A DNA stretch of 64,000 nucleotides from Streptacidiphilus jeojiense (GCF_000719095.1 NZ_JOEH01000010.1:124001-188000), one strand, 5' to 3'. Counted from the first letter of the stretch, positions 16,719-26,019 are shown. Notes: generated by a model not told the origin, from the sequence alone. A program made the numbers and translations.

Positions 16719-18432
16719 CGACGCCCCCGGCCTCCTGCGAGTCGAGAGGACCGGACCTGCTCCGAGGTGGGTCCGGCGACTCGGAATCCTGGCCGCCGTC
16801 AACATCGTCATCGGCTTCATCTTCGTCCCGGCGGCCTCGGCGTTCAGTTTCTGCTACATCCCGCTGGTCTGCTCTGCGAAGGCCGCGATCGACTTCGTGT
16901 CGGATCCCATGGGCTTTCTGCTCCAGCAGCTGACCAACGCGAACATCTGGTTCCTCCAGAAGATGTTGGACCTGATCCAGGCCACCACCACCATCAACCT
17001 GACCTCGGCCAACTTCCTCCAGCAGTACGGGATGATCTTTGCGGCCAGCTCGTTGATCACGGTGGCTCTCTGGTTCATCGCCGTGGCAAAGCGGGCTATC
17101 CGCGGCGTGGGCCTGGGGACTGCCATCAGCGAGGCAGCGGGCTTCCTCCTGGTCCAGTTCGTCGTCAACGCACTGACACCTGGTGCCATTGCGCTTCTGC
17201 TCGCAGCGGTGGACGACATGACCTCGGTATTCGCCCCCGGCGCGGTGGACAACTTCAAGCCCTTCCTGGCGAACATGCTCACGGTCTTGGCTTCGTCGTC
17301 CCCAGATCAGGGAGTCGGGCAGCTGATGGTGGTCCAGCTGATCATGCTGCTGGGCGCGCTGCTGATGTGGGTGGAGCTGCTGATCCGAGCAGCAGCGATC
17401 TACACAGCAGTGGCGCTCGGCCCGATCATCAACGCGGGCCTGGTGGACCGTGACCTCTGGGGTAGGTCCAAGAAGTGGTTCGGCGCCCTGTTCGCGTTGG
17501 CGCTCACCAAACCGGTCCTCTTCGCCCTTCTCGGGCTCGGCGGGGCCATCCTCTCCAACAACTCGGGCAGCACGTCGGACACCGTGTCCACGACGCTGGT
17601 CGGTGCGCTGATCCTGCTGCTGGCGGTGTTCAGCTCCGCCACCCTGTACCGATGGCTGCCCGTGTTCGGTGACGAGATGAGCCAGTTGCACCACGACCGA
17701 AAGGCGCTGCAGAACGCCGGCCCGGCCGCGGCGGTCGACGGACCGGCTCAGCACGCCAACCGGGCGATGGGGTCGTACATGCAGGACGCCATCGTGGGCG
17801 GAGGTGGCGGAGGCCAGACGGCCGGCGCTGCCAAGGCAGCTGCTGGAGCCGCCTCCAAGTCGGCTGCTGGTGGGGTTACTGGTGCAGGGACGGCTGCCGC
17901 AGGCGGCCCGGTCGGCTTTGCCGCGATGGTGGCCAAAGCCGGTGCCAAGGCTGTGAAGAACAAGGCAACCAGCTCACCGGGTGCCCAGGGAACAGGCGAC
18001 GGAAGCGGCTCTGAGCAGTCCGGAAGCCCAGCCAGCGTGCCCAGCACTGCCCAGCCCAGCAGCCCGGCCTCACCCTCGGTCATCAGTTCCGGCGGCGGGC
18101 CTGCCCCGCAGAGCGGTAGCCCCTTGGGGATGGACAGTCCGAGCAACAGCGGTCCTGTGGGTGCCGAGAGCACCTCTGACCAGCCTCCGGCTTCCGCCCA
18201 AGGGCAAGGTCAGTCGACCTCGGGACAGGGCTCTGTGATCGCTGGCGGTCAGCCGTCCCAGCAGCAGCCCCACCCCCTGAGCGCACCGCAGTGGCCGTCT
18301 GTCTCCACCGGCACGCCCTCTGTCTCCACCGGCACGGCCTCCGGTTCCGGACCGGCCGTGCTGCCTCCCTCACCACAGCCGCCAGTCACTGGCGCTCGGC
18401 CCCAGCAGAATCCCAGCAAGGAAGACACCTGA
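16699..18432 (+). CDS. VirB6/TrbL-like polytopic channel protein
   Basis: 577 residues from ATG at 16699 (GGGGG upstream; a GTG at 16690 is possible). About seven hydrophobic helices cover residues ~25-330, including a signal-like first helix. The Gly/Ala/Ser/Pro-rich tail from ~360 onward has short repeats (SVSTGTP/SVSTGTA) and is likely disordered. The layout matches actinobacterial VirB6/TrbL-type proteins at the centre of the inner-membrane complex. The tail is unusually long. The stop overlaps the next ATG. Confidence 0.75.
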   Translation: MRLRLRDDAPGLLRVERTGPAPRWVRRLGILAAVNIVIGFIFVPAASAFSFCYIPLVCSAKAAIDFVSDPMGFLLQQLTNANIWFLQKMLDLIQATTTINLTSANFLQQYGMIFAASSLITVALWFIAVAKRAIRGVGLGTAISEAAGFLLVQFVVNALTPGAIALLLAAVDDMTSVFAPGAVDNFKPFLANMLTVLASSSPDQGVGQLMVVQLIMLLGALLMWVELLIRAAAIYTAVALGPIINAGLVDRDLWGRSKKWFGALFALALTKPVLFALLGLGGAILSNNSGSTSDTVSTTLVGALILLLAVFSSATLYRWLPVFGDEMSQLHHDRKALQNAGPAAAVDGPAQHANRAMGSYMQDAIVGGGGGGQTAGAAKAAAGAASKSAAGGVTGAGTAAAGGPVGFAAMVAKAGAKAVKNKATSSPGAQGTGDGSGSEQSGSPASVPSTAQPSSPASPSVISSGGGPAPQSGSPLGMDSPSNSGPVGAESTSDQPPASAQGQGQSTSGQGSVIAGGQPSQQQPHPLSAPQWPSVSTGTPSVSTGTASGSGPAVLPPSPQPPVTGARPQQNPSKEDT

Positions 18433-19958
18433 TGGCTACTCGTACCTACCAGTTCGGCAAGACTCGGCCGACCGGCCTGGTCGGCCGCCGCGACCTGGGC
18501 GAGCAGGTTGTCGTCGGGCTCGGCGCGGCGACTGGGGTCATGCTCGGCTTCGCGTTCAGCGGGATGCCCGTTCTCGCCGGTGCGGGGCTGGCACTGCCGA
18601 TCCTGTTCTCCCTCGCGGTGGTGTTCGTTCCGTACCGGCCCAAGGGCACCTCGCAGCGGCGCACCGTCTACCGGTGGTGGCGCATCAAGCGGTACCACCG
18701 CAGGGCGCTGGCCAGGTCCGGCGGCGTGTGGGTGTCTCCTGCCGTCGAGGCTGGGACCCGGGCTGACGGCACTCAGCCGGACAGCGCGCTGACCACCCCC
18801 GAGGGGCTGCCCGGGATGACCTGGGTGCCGGTGACCGTCCGCGGGCATAAGGCGGCGGTGGTGCTGCAACCCGCCGCCGGGTGCGTGACGGCAACGCTGG
18901 AGGTGGCCTCGCCGGGCCTCGGCGGCAAGGAACCGAGTCAACAGGTGATCGCACTGGAGCGCTGGCGAGAGCTGCTGGACGCCTTCGGTAACAGCGAGGA
19001 GCACCCGGTCAAGCGCATCCAAGTCCTAGCCAGGCAGATCAAGTCCGACCCGCAGGCACACCGCCGGTACCTCGCGCAGCGCGACGAATCCGCGGCAACC
19101 GCCGGAGCTCCCCAGTGGCTGCGGGACTCGTACTCGGCGCTGGCCGATGCGGTGTCCACCTCGGCGGAGGAGCACCGCTACTACGTCACCATGCACGCGA
19201 AGTTCACGCGCGACCTGGCGGCCGACAGCGATGCCCGCGGCAGCGGCGACGAAGGCTTGGCCGCGGTGATGGCCGGCTACCTCGATGAGCTGTGGGCTCG
19301 GTGCGAGGACGCGGACATGCCGGTGATCGCTCCCTTGGACGAGGCCCGGCTGACCGCACTGATCCGTAACAGCTACGACCCCGACCACCCCTTGTGGGAT
19401 GCCGAGCTGCCGCGCGCCCACGCCTTCCCGCGCAACGTCGATGTGCGCAACGGCGAGTACCTGGCAGCACGCGCCGCAGGCTCTACCACCAGCTGGTACC
19501 ACGCCACGGCCGCAGTCACCTCCTGGCCGACGGCCCCGGTCGGACCGGACTTCTTGGCTCCTTTGCTCATCGGGATGCCTGACGTGATCCGCACGATGGC
19601 CATCACGCAGAACCTGGAGCCGACCGACAAAGCCGTCGAACGGATGCTCGCCGAGGACACCAACAACCGGGCCGAGATGCTCCGCAACCAGCAGCGCGGG
19701 CGGAACGTGGACCCGCGCGACGTGATCGCGGCAGACGCCACCGGTGCCCGCGGCATGGCGCTCGCACAGTCCGGTGCCGCTGGATCAGCCGTCGTCGGCT
19801 ACATCACCATCTCGGCCCGTTCCCCGGAGGAGCTGGCACGGACGAAGCGCACCACCTTCAGCCGCGCACGGGGCGCTCACCTGCGGATCGAGTGGCTCGA
19901 CCTCGAACACGCCCGCGCCTTCGGCAACACCCTTCCCTTCGCTGGAGGCATCAAGTGA
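18432..19958 (+). CDS. SCO6880-family conjugation protein (PrgI/VirB3-like N-terminus)
   Basis: 508 residues. Residues ~27-66 form two adjacent membrane helices as in PrgI/VirB3, followed by a basic RRTVYRWWRIKRYHRRAL block. The large soluble part has no P-loop but resembles the N-terminal domain of VirB4-type proteins, as if a VirB4 had been split: this piece plus the ATPase encoded next. SCO6880-type proteins occur next to VirB4 in Streptomyces integrative elements. ATG overlaps the previous TGA, and its own stop overlaps the VirB4 GTG, indicating tight coupling. Confidence 0.8.
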   Translation: MATRTYQFGKTRPTGLVGRRDLGEQVVVGLGAATGVMLGFAFSGMPVLAGAGLALPILFSLAVVFVPYRPKGTSQRRTVYRWWRIKRYHRRALARSGGVWVSPAVEAGTRADGTQPDSALTTPEGLPGMTWVPVTVRGHKAAVVLQPAAGCVTATLEVASPGLGGKEPSQQVIALERWRELLDAFGNSEEHPVKRIQVLARQIKSDPQAHRRYLAQRDESAATAGAPQWLRDSYSALADAVSTSAEEHRYYVTMHAKFTRDLAADSDARGSGDEGLAAVMAGYLDELWARCEDADMPVIAPLDEARLTALIRNSYDPDHPLWDAELPRAHAFPRNVDVRNGEYLAARAAGSTTSWYHATAAVTSWPTAPVGPDFLAPLLIGMPDVIRTMAITQNLEPTDKAVERMLAEDTNNRAEMLRNQQRGRNVDPRDVIAADATGARGMALAQSGAAGSAVVGYITISARSPEELARTKRTTFSRARGAHLRIEWLDLEHARAFGNTLPFAGGIK

Positions 19959-21382
19959 CTCCCCTGCTCGATCAGCTGATGCCGACGCACCAGACGGCGC
20001 GGCGCCCTCTCTACACCGAAACCACCACCAGTCAGGCTCTCTACCTGCCCATTGCCCCGCCCACCCTGGGCACCGCTGGAGCGATCATCGGCCGCGAGCT
20101 GTACTCCGGGAAGGCATTCATCTACTGCCCGTTCTCGGCGTTCGGCGACGGCCTTCCCGGCGGAAATATGTTGATCATGGGCGACACCGGCCGAGGCAAG
20201 AGCGCGCTCACCAAGACCTACGTCGGCCGACAGATCCGGCTCGGCCGACAGGTCGTCGTGCTCGACACCAAGGAGCAGACGGAGCGGGAAGAGGGGGAGT
20301 GGGCGGCACTCGGCCGGGCCATCACCGGGAAGGCCCCGGTGAGGTTCATCCCCGGAGGTGGCCAGACTCCTACCCGCATCAATCCGATGGACCCGGCGAT
20401 CTCGGGCAAGCGGCAGATCGAGCTGGTCCGCACGGTCGTGGAACTCGGACTCGGCAAGCAGCTGGACGAGTTCGCCGGCTCGGCACTTCGGCTGGCGATC
20501 CGCCAGGCCAATCGGCGGGCCGCAGATGCTGACCGAGTCCCGGTCCTCACGGACGTAGCCACCGCACTGCGCTCGCCGCAGGAGACGGACGCAGCAGCCA
20601 AGAAGCGCAGCCGCGAGGAACTGCTGAACGACGGACTCGAAGCCTCCTACGTTCTCGACCGGCTCTGCGGAACTGACGCGGATGCCTCCGGCGACCTGGT
20701 CGGCATGCTCGACGGCCCGACCAGCCTCGGCATCGACCTGGACGCCGACATGGTGGTGTTCGACCTCACCCGCGTGCCCTCCGGCGGCGTGGCGATGACG
20801 ATCCTCGTGGCCGTCATCGCCGTCTTCCTCGAAGAGGTATGGCTGCGGCCCGTCTGCGAGTGCGGCGCCCCGCCGGCCAAGCACGAGCGGCTGACCGTAG
20901 ACACCCGCTCCGGCGCGTGGCAGCTGGGGGCATCCGAGGAATCCGGCTGCCCGCGGTACGCCCAGCGGAAGCGGATCATGGTCTGCGAGGAGGCATGGCA
21001 CATCCTCGGGACGCCTCAGCTGGCCGCCTTGCTGGAGAAGTTCCTGAAGTTCGCCCGCGGATACGGACTGTCCTGCGTGTTCATCGTCCACCACCTGAGC
21101 GACCTGGACGACTCCGCCGAGACCGCTGCGGCACTGAAAATGGCCGACACGATCGTCATCTACTCGATGAAGGTGGCTGAGGCCGCGGCCACAGTGAAGC
21201 GACTGGGGCTGCCTGCCTGGACAGCCGAGCACATCAGCCGTCTCCGCCGCGGCATCGCCCTCTGGAAAGTAGGGGACATCATCTACCCCGGCGTCCAGCA
21301 CCTCCTGACCGAGGCCGAGCAGCACCTCTGCTTCTCCAGCGGCTCCATGACGGACTCGACGGCCAGCGCCCCCAGCCTCTGA
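19955..21382 (+). CDS. VirB4-like conjugation ATPase
   Basis: 475 residues from GTG at 19955 (GTGA overlap with the preceding stop). Walker A GDTGRGKS is at residues 76-83. Walker B is the IMVCEEAWHIL segment, and a VFIVHHLSDL strand follows, as in VirB4/TraE ATPases. It lacks the ~300-residue N-terminal domain of ordinary VirB4, which seems to be supplied by the preceding gene. It powers substrate transfer and channel assembly at the cytoplasmic face of the membrane. A CECG / CGAP pair near residue 305 may be metal-linked. Confidence 0.9.
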   Translation: MTPLLDQLMPTHQTARRPLYTETTTSQALYLPIAPPTLGTAGAIIGRELYSGKAFIYCPFSAFGDGLPGGNMLIMGDTGRGKSALTKTYVGRQIRLGRQVVVLDTKEQTEREEGEWAALGRAITGKAPVRFIPGGGQTPTRINPMDPAISGKRQIELVRTVVELGLGKQLDEFAGSALRLAIRQANRRAADADRVPVLTDVATALRSPQETDAAAKKRSREELLNDGLEASYVLDRLCGTDADASGDLVGMLDGPTSLGIDLDADMVVFDLTRVPSGGVAMTILVAVIAVFLEEVWLRPVCECGAPPAKHERLTVDTRSGAWQLGASEESGCPRYAQRKRIMVCEEAWHILGTPQLAALLEKFLKFARGYGLSCVFIVHHLSDLDDSAETAAALKMADTIVIYSMKVAEAAATVKRLGLPAWTAEHISRLRRGIALWKVGDIIYPGVQHLLTEAEQHLCFSSGSMTDSTASAPSL

Positions 21383-21419
21383 CCGACTCCCTCACCACGA
21401 CCACGAAGGAGTCGATCCC

Positions 21420-21743
21420 GTGACTGTCCTGACCCTCGACCCGGCGCTCCCGACCTACGGGCGCGACCTGCGCAACGACATAGACCAGTTGCATGCCGAC
21501 TATCTGGCGCTCGCGGAACGCACCGCCCGCCTAGCAGTCCTACTCGACCACGGCCACTACGCGAAGGCAGGCGGCCGCGTACGAGCGGCGGTCGGCACGG
21601 TGTGGAGGGCTGCCGAGGAACTGCACTCGGCCTTCCACGCGGCTCCGCCCCGGTGCGCCGGGCCGGATGCCCCCCTGAGCCGCCTCTGCGGGCGCCGGAT
21701 GCGCTACCTCGTTAACCGCTCTGCTCGACGGGCCTCCCGATGA
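21420..21743 (+). CDS. Hypothetical small helical protein
   Basis: 107 residues from GTG with AAGGAG 8 bases upstream. Two long amphipathic helices and a basic C-terminus (RRMRYLVNRSARRASR). No family recognised. Its stop overlaps the ATG of the next gene, and it sits between VirB4 and VirD4 genes, so a transfer-accessory role is likely. Confidence 0.6.
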   Translation: MTVLTLDPALPTYGRDLRNDIDQLHADYLALAERTARLAVLLDHGHYAKAGGRVRAAVGTVWRAAEELHSAFHAAPPRCAGPDAPLSRLCGRRMRYLVNRSARRASR

Positions 21744-21994
21744 TCCCGGTCGGCGGCAACCAACCGCTGCTGCTGGTAGTCGCTGCCATCTTCGGGGTTG
21801 CCCTGCTGTGGCTGCTGATCAGCAGCAGCCGTTCCCGGCGTGACAGCGGCTTCGCCCCCAAAAGCGTCTTGCGTCGTCAGCTGTCGGCCAAGGCCGTGCT
21901 GCAAGCCACGGACATCCGACCGTCCCTCACCGCCGTGTCCCGCGACTCCTCGGCCTCCACCGTGAACCTGGCGAAGTCCACACGTACTTCCTGA
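21740..21994 (+). CDS. Single-pass membrane protein before the coupling ATPase
   Basis: 84 residues, ATGA overlap with the previous gene. One N-terminal membrane helix (LLLVVAAIFGVALLWLLI) is followed by a basic, Ser-rich cytoplasmic part. It directly precedes the VirD4-like gene, which itself has no membrane anchor, so this protein may supply the anchor normally fused to VirD4. Confidence 0.6.
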   Translation: MIPVGGNQPLLLVVAAIFGVALLWLLISSSRSRRDSGFAPKSVLRRQLSAKAVLQATDIRPSLTAVSRDSSASTVNLAKSTRTS

Positions 21995-22002
21995 GCAACC
22001 CC

Positions 22003-23466
22003 TTGGACCAGCACATGCACAAGAACAAGTTCGACCCGCAGGACTTCGGCTACCGGCTGGGCAACTCCCAGCGGCCCAAGGGTGTACCTCTGTGGTCCCG
22101 TGCCGACCGGGCAACCCGGGTCATCGGCCCGATGGGTGCCGGCAAGACCCTGCGCTTCTTCGCCCCCACAATCCGACAGTGGCGCGGGCCGGTGCTGGCT
22201 ACCTCGACCAAGCCGGACTTGGTGGAACTCACGGTGGATGCCCGCCGAAGCGAGGGGCGGCCGGTCCTCGCCTTCGACCCCCAGGGCCTCGCTCCGTCCC
22301 TGCCGCGCATCCGTTGGTCGCCCATCGCAGGGGCCGAGGACACCGAGACTGCCATGATCAGGGCGAAAGCCCTCATCGCAGGCTCGCGGACACCGGGCTC
22401 CGTCTCGCAGTCCTCCGAGGGTGCCTCCTTCTACCGCGGCCAGGCTGCCAAGGTTCTTGGCGCCCAACTCCACGCGGCTGCCCTCGACGGGGCCGGCCTC
22501 CGTCACCTCCTGCGCTGGGCCGGGCAGATCACCGACCCGGCTCCGTTGGGTATCCTCCGTGCCCATCCCGGAGCAGGCCCCGGCTGGGCGGAGATGCTCC
22601 AGACCTCTGTCTCCGGCGACAGCCGAACCGTCGGCAACACGGCGGTGACGCTGGCAGCGGCACTGGAGCCGTTCATGCACGAAGCGGTGGTGGACTCGCT
22701 TCTCGGGCAGGGCGAGCTCACCGACTTCCGCGCCTTCCTCGACGCGGGCGGCACGCTGTACGTCCTCGGTAAGGACAGCGAGGCCAACTCGGTCACCCCG
22801 CTGACCACGGCGCTCGTGGAAGACCTTCTCGACCTCGCCGAGGTTCACGCCCTCGCCTCTCCCGCTGGCCGGTTGGACCCGGCGCTACTGGCCGCCCTGG
22901 ACGAGGCTCCCAACATCGCCCCCATCCCGTCCTTGCGACAACGAGTCGCAGACGGGCGCGGCCGGGGTATCACCGTGATCTACGGCGTCCAAGGATGGGC
23001 CTCCGCCGTAAGCCGCTTCGGCCCGGATGTCGCTGCCGAGCTGGCCAGCTACACGAACAACGTGGTGGTCTTCGGCGGCGCGAAGGACCCTCAGTTCCTC
23101 CGCGACATGTCCGACCTCTGCGGCCAGGTGGAACGCATCCGCAAGACCCGGACCACCAGCAGCGGCACCAGCGGTAGTGAGTCGGTCGCCTCCCAAGCCG
23201 TCCTCGAAGCAGTCCTTCGCCCGGACGAGATCAAGGCGCTCGGCGAGGGCTTCGCCCTGGTGCTGGCGGACAACCTGCCGCCGGTGATCTCCCGTATGGA
23301 TGGAATGTGGACATGGGACAGCTGGCCGGAGATCCAGCAGCAGGTAGCGGAGTTCAGGCGGCTGAACGAGGTCGAACGGGCTCGGCAATCTACTGAGAGG
23401 CGAACCCGCGTTGACGCCCATGCCCGCACCTGGGCGGACATGAGGCAGACAGGTGCAGCTGCATGA
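22003..23466 (+). CDS. VirD4/TraG-type coupling ATPase without membrane anchor
   Basis: 487 residues from TTG at 22003; ATG at 22015 is the alternative and neither has a clear ribosome binding site. Walker A GPMGAGKT is at residues 42-49, Walker B-like LLAALDEAPNIAPI around 300, then GITVIYGVQGWASA and a sensor-type NNVVVFGGAKD. These identify the TraG/TraD/VirD4 family that brings the relaxase-DNA complex to the channel. Ordinary members have two N-terminal membrane helices; none is present here. Confidence 0.88.
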   Translation: MDQHMHKNKFDPQDFGYRLGNSQRPKGVPLWSRADRATRVIGPMGAGKTLRFFAPTIRQWRGPVLATSTKPDLVELTVDARRSEGRPVLAFDPQGLAPSLPRIRWSPIAGAEDTETAMIRAKALIAGSRTPGSVSQSSEGASFYRGQAAKVLGAQLHAAALDGAGLRHLLRWAGQITDPAPLGILRAHPGAGPGWAEMLQTSVSGDSRTVGNTAVTLAAALEPFMHEAVVDSLLGQGELTDFRAFLDAGGTLYVLGKDSEANSVTPLTTALVEDLLDLAEVHALASPAGRLDPALLAALDEAPNIAPIPSLRQRVADGRGRGITVIYGVQGWASAVSRFGPDVAAELASYTNNVVVFGGAKDPQFLRDMSDLCGQVERIRKTRTTSSGTSGSESVASQAVLEAVLRPDEIKALGEGFALVLADNLPPVISRMDGMWTWDSWPEIQQQVAEFRRLNEVERARQSTERRTRVDAHARTWADMRQTGAAA

Positions 23467-23957
23467 ACCCGGACCCCTTCAGGCACCTTGCTCCGTTCCC
23501 ACCGCCTCCGGCAGTCCTTCTCGACTACCACGCCGAACGCAGCGCAGACGCGGCACTGGTGCGGCCTGCTCCCTGGGACATCGGTGCCCTCCCCTCGAAG
23601 ATGCGCACGCCGTTGCACCCATGGCTTGACCAGGTGGCCCGCTGGCTCAACACCACCTATGCCTGGCAGCCCCAGCAGGTGATCCCCCCGTGCTGGGATT
23701 TGCACGACGAGATCCCATACGGGATCGCCGCCTTCGCATTCGCCCGATTCGATGCCTACGCGGACGCCGGTTCAACGATCGTCTGGCACGAGCAGTACGA
23801 CCGCTTCATCACCCGAATGAACAAGGCCCTCGGCCCATCCGCCGAGCAGTGCCGCGCGGGCAAGCACGAACAGAGGCCGGCCAGATACGCGCTGGCGGCT
23901 TGGCCCTCGCAGAACGTCGAACCCATCACCCCGGTAGTCACTATGGAGACCCCATGA
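23463..23957 (+). CDS. Hypothetical protein of the transfer operon
   Basis: 164 residues, ATGA overlap with the coupling ATPase gene. Aromatic-rich (many Trp/Tyr/Phe), with a Pro-rich N-terminus (PFPPPP). No motif recognised. Its position suggests an accessory of the coupling protein. Confidence 0.6.
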   Translation: MNPDPFRHLAPFPPPPAVLLDYHAERSADAALVRPAPWDIGALPSKMRTPLHPWLDQVARWLNTTYAWQPQQVIPPCWDLHDEIPYGIAAFAFARFDAYADAGSTIVWHEQYDRFITRMNKALGPSAEQCRAGKHEQRPARYALAAWPSQNVEPITPVVTMETP

Positions 23958-24385
23958 CCATCAGCCAGCAGGAGAGTGTGCTCATCAGCCTGGACGAGCA
24001 GGCCCTCTTGATTGCCCGACTCGCCCACGAGCAACATCAGGCTCGCGTCGTTCTGGAGGACCTTGAATGGCGCTGGGACCAGGAACGTCAACTGCTTGTG
24101 GCGCCAACAGACACCAGCCTCGCGGCAACGGTGATGATCGCGGTGGCAGAGCTACAGGGTCAGGGCATACCAACTGCCCTCGAACCCAGCAGCGGAGCCC
24201 CTCGCTCGGACGCTGAGCGGGTCTTTCAGCAACTGATCGAAGTCCGCGGACAGCCCAGCAGCAGCCCGGAGCCGGAGGAGCCAACCGCCCAACTCCGGGG
24301 AGGCGGTCTCTCCTACGCGCAGAGGTACGGCACCGCCTCGCAGCAGCCCGACGTGGACCCCGGGGGGCACACGATTCCGCTGTAA
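23954..24385 (+). CDS. Hypothetical protein, last gene of the transfer run
   Basis: 143 residues, ATGA overlap with the preceding gene. The N-terminal half is helical (EQALLIARLAHEQHQARVVLEDLEWRWDQER), the C-terminal third Pro/Ser/Gln-rich and probably disordered. A hairpin terminator follows. No family recognised. Confidence 0.6.
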   Translation: MTISQQESVLISLDEQALLIARLAHEQHQARVVLEDLEWRWDQERQLLVAPTDTSLAATVMIAVAELQGQGIPTALEPSSGAPRSDAERVFQQLIEVRGQPSSSPEPEEPTAQLRGGGLSYAQRYGTASQQPDVDPGGHTIPL

Positions 24386-24414
24386 GCACTGGCTCTCGAC
24401 CATGAATCCGAGAA

Positions 24415-24452
24415 CAGCTCAGGCCCCCTCATCGGGCAGGGGGCCTGAGCTG
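24415..24452. terminator. Hairpin terminator ending the transfer run
   Basis: A 15-bp perfect stem (CAGCTCAGGCCCCCT / mirror) with an 8-base loop, between the end of the rightward run at 24385 and the convergent DUF397 genes. Confidence 0.75.
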
Positions 24453-24464
24453 CTGGCGCTGTCG

Positions 24465-24704
24465 CTAATGGTCGAACTCGCCGTCTTTCGCTCCGAGGGT
24501 GAACGCCTCCCACTCGGCGGGCGTGTAGTACAGCACCGTTCCATTCGGGTCGGCAGGGTTGCGCAGAGCAACATGACCATCCTCCAGGAAAGCGACCTCG
24601 ATGCGGTCCTCGGGGTCGCTACCGGGAGCGCTCAACCACACGAGCGCGGCTGTATCGACACCACCCTCATACAGCTCTGCCTTCTCGACGGCATCGCCTT
24701 CCAC
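24465..24704 (-). CDS. DUF397 protein (second copy)
   Basis: 79 residues from GTG at 24704. The ending TPAEWEAFTLGAKDGEFD and the central VAFLEDGHVALRNPADPNGTVLYY are typical of DUF397. The GTG overlaps the TAG of the other DUF397 gene (TAGTG), so the two are translationally coupled. The N-terminal WKxSS motif is replaced by a divergent segment. DUF397 proteins pair with Scr1-type HTH regulators, here encoded upstream. Confidence 0.75.
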   Translation of the reverse strand: MEGDAVEKAELYEGGVDTAALVWLSAPGSDPEDRIEVAFLEDGHVALRNPADPNGTVLYYTPAEWEAFTLGAKDGEFDH

Positions 24705-24934
24705 TACGCCGCCTGCAACAGTCCATCGGCAGCGGCACACGTGAAGAGCTGGAACGCGGCTCCAGAGGCACGCACCGCAGCGATCTGACGGTTCTTGGTG
24801 TCACGGACAGCCACGGCGGTGCTGCCCGGAATCTGGGCAATCTCGACACAGTTGCCGTTGTTGCCGGTGTAAGAACTCGTCTTCCACTCCGCGCCGGAGA
24901 GGTCCGCTGCGTAGATCTCGCCTACTGTGTTCAT
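24704..24934 (-). CDS. DUF397 protein (first copy)
   Basis: 76 residues from ATG. It has the family signature WKTSSYTGNNGNCVEIAQ and VAVRDTKNRQ. The usual C-terminal F-x-x-x-WxxF region is altered (AAFQLFTCAAADGLLQAA). Together with the Scr1-like regulator 167 bp upstream it forms the common Streptomyces pair in which the DUF397 partner antagonises the DNA-binding protein (toxin-antitoxin-like). Confidence 0.85.
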   Translation of the reverse strand: MNTVGEIYAADLSGAEWKTSSYTGNNGNCVEIAQIPGSTAVAVRDTKNRQIAAVRASGAAFQLFTCAAADGLLQAA

Positions 24935-25101
24935 GATCAGACCAGTGCTTTCTCGTTGCGTATGGCCACCTCAAGGCTATCTTCTGCCGCGAGGAAGTAG
25001 GGGGACAAGTCACATGCCTGCTACGTGGCGGAAAGCGTACAATCGTGGGCTTCCGCAACGCCGACGTCCGTCGCACGCGGCAGCCCCCGCCGGTGCAGCA
25101 A

Positions 25102-25965
25102 TCAGTCTCCCCTGACCCGCGCGATTAGGTCGCGGGTTTTTTCGGCAGAGAGCGCGCTGTCGGAGAGGTTTCGGAATAGCCGGTGAAGACGACGCAGGTC
25201 ACGCGGGTCGTCCAGTAGTGTCATGCCCGTCACCGACTCGCTGAAGCCCACGTCCGGCACATCGGTGTTGGCGAATCCGAAGACGACGAAGGCACCAGTC
25301 TGCGTACCCTCGGCACCGCGGTCCCAAGGGATCACGCGCAGGTCGATGAAGTCCCGCTGGGAGAGGTCGTGGAGCTGCTGCAACTGCTCCTGGTGCACAT
25401 CCTTACCACCCACCTCGAAGTGCAGGACCGCCTCACTGAGGACGAAATGGCACTCCAAGGGCTGGCTCGTCTCCAGGATTCGCAGCCGCTGCCGGTGGCC
25501 GCGAACCTCGGTGAGACCGTCCACCTGGTCGGGTCCGAGCGAGGCGAAGCCGACTCCGGTCACGGCCCTCGCGTACCGCTCCGTCTGGAGAAGTCCGGGG
25601 ACCAGCGCGACTTGGTACTCGTAGGTCACCGCGGCCGATGCCTCGAATCCGAGGAACCGTGAGTAGTTGGCAGAGATGACGTCGTCATACTTCGACCACC
25701 ACGTGGGCTGACGCTCGCGCGTCGAAGCATGCAGATCCGTCAGCTCAGCCAACTCGTCGCCGGCGATGCCGTACAGCTCCATGAGCTGGTCGAACATCTC
25801 CTTCGTACAGGCGCGCTTCGCATTCTCGATGCGGCTGAGCGTGGAATCGTCCACGTTCAGGGCCTCGGCGACCTGGACAATCTTCAGCTCGCGGGCCTCG
25901 CGCAGGCGGCGCAGGGTGCGGCTGAGGGCAACGCTCGCCATCAACTGCGTGTTGGTGCTGGCCAT
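25102..25965 (-). CDS. Scr1-family XRE regulator with DUF5753
   Basis: 287 residues. The N-terminal Cro/C1 HTH spans residues ~14-70 (LRRLREARELKIVQVAEALNVDDSTLSRIENAKR). The C-terminal DUF5753 runs from about residue 90 with YEYQVALVPGLLQTERYARAV and QLHDLSQRDFIDLRVIPW. Full length for the family. It is divergent from the HATPase gene at 26190 and probably binds the paired palindromes in the gap. It regulates itself, the two DUF397 genes and perhaps the divergent set. Confidence 0.92.
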   Translation of the reverse strand: MASTNTQLMASVALSRTLRRLREARELKIVQVAEALNVDDSTLSRIENAKRACTKEMFDQLMELYGIAGDELAELTDLHASTRERQPTWWSKYDDVISANYSRFLGFEASAAVTYEYQVALVPGLLQTERYARAVTGVGFASLGPDQVDGLTEVRGHRQRLRILETSQPLECHFVLSEAVLHFEVGGKDVHQEQLQQLHDLSQRDFIDLRVIPWDRGAEGTQTGAFVVFGFANTDVPDVGFSESVTGMTLLDDPRDLRRLHRLFRNLSDSALSAEKTRDLIARVRGD

Positions 25966-26019
25966 TTGCCCCGGCCTCCTGTCGTCGTGAGCCGAGGGTA
26001 CCGCAGGTCCCCCTGACCG

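Noticed and set aside
17905..18432. Short direct repeats in the VirB6-like tail as a mobile or regulatory repeat
   Set aside because: They are in codon phase (SVSTGT units) and fit a low-complexity protein tail.
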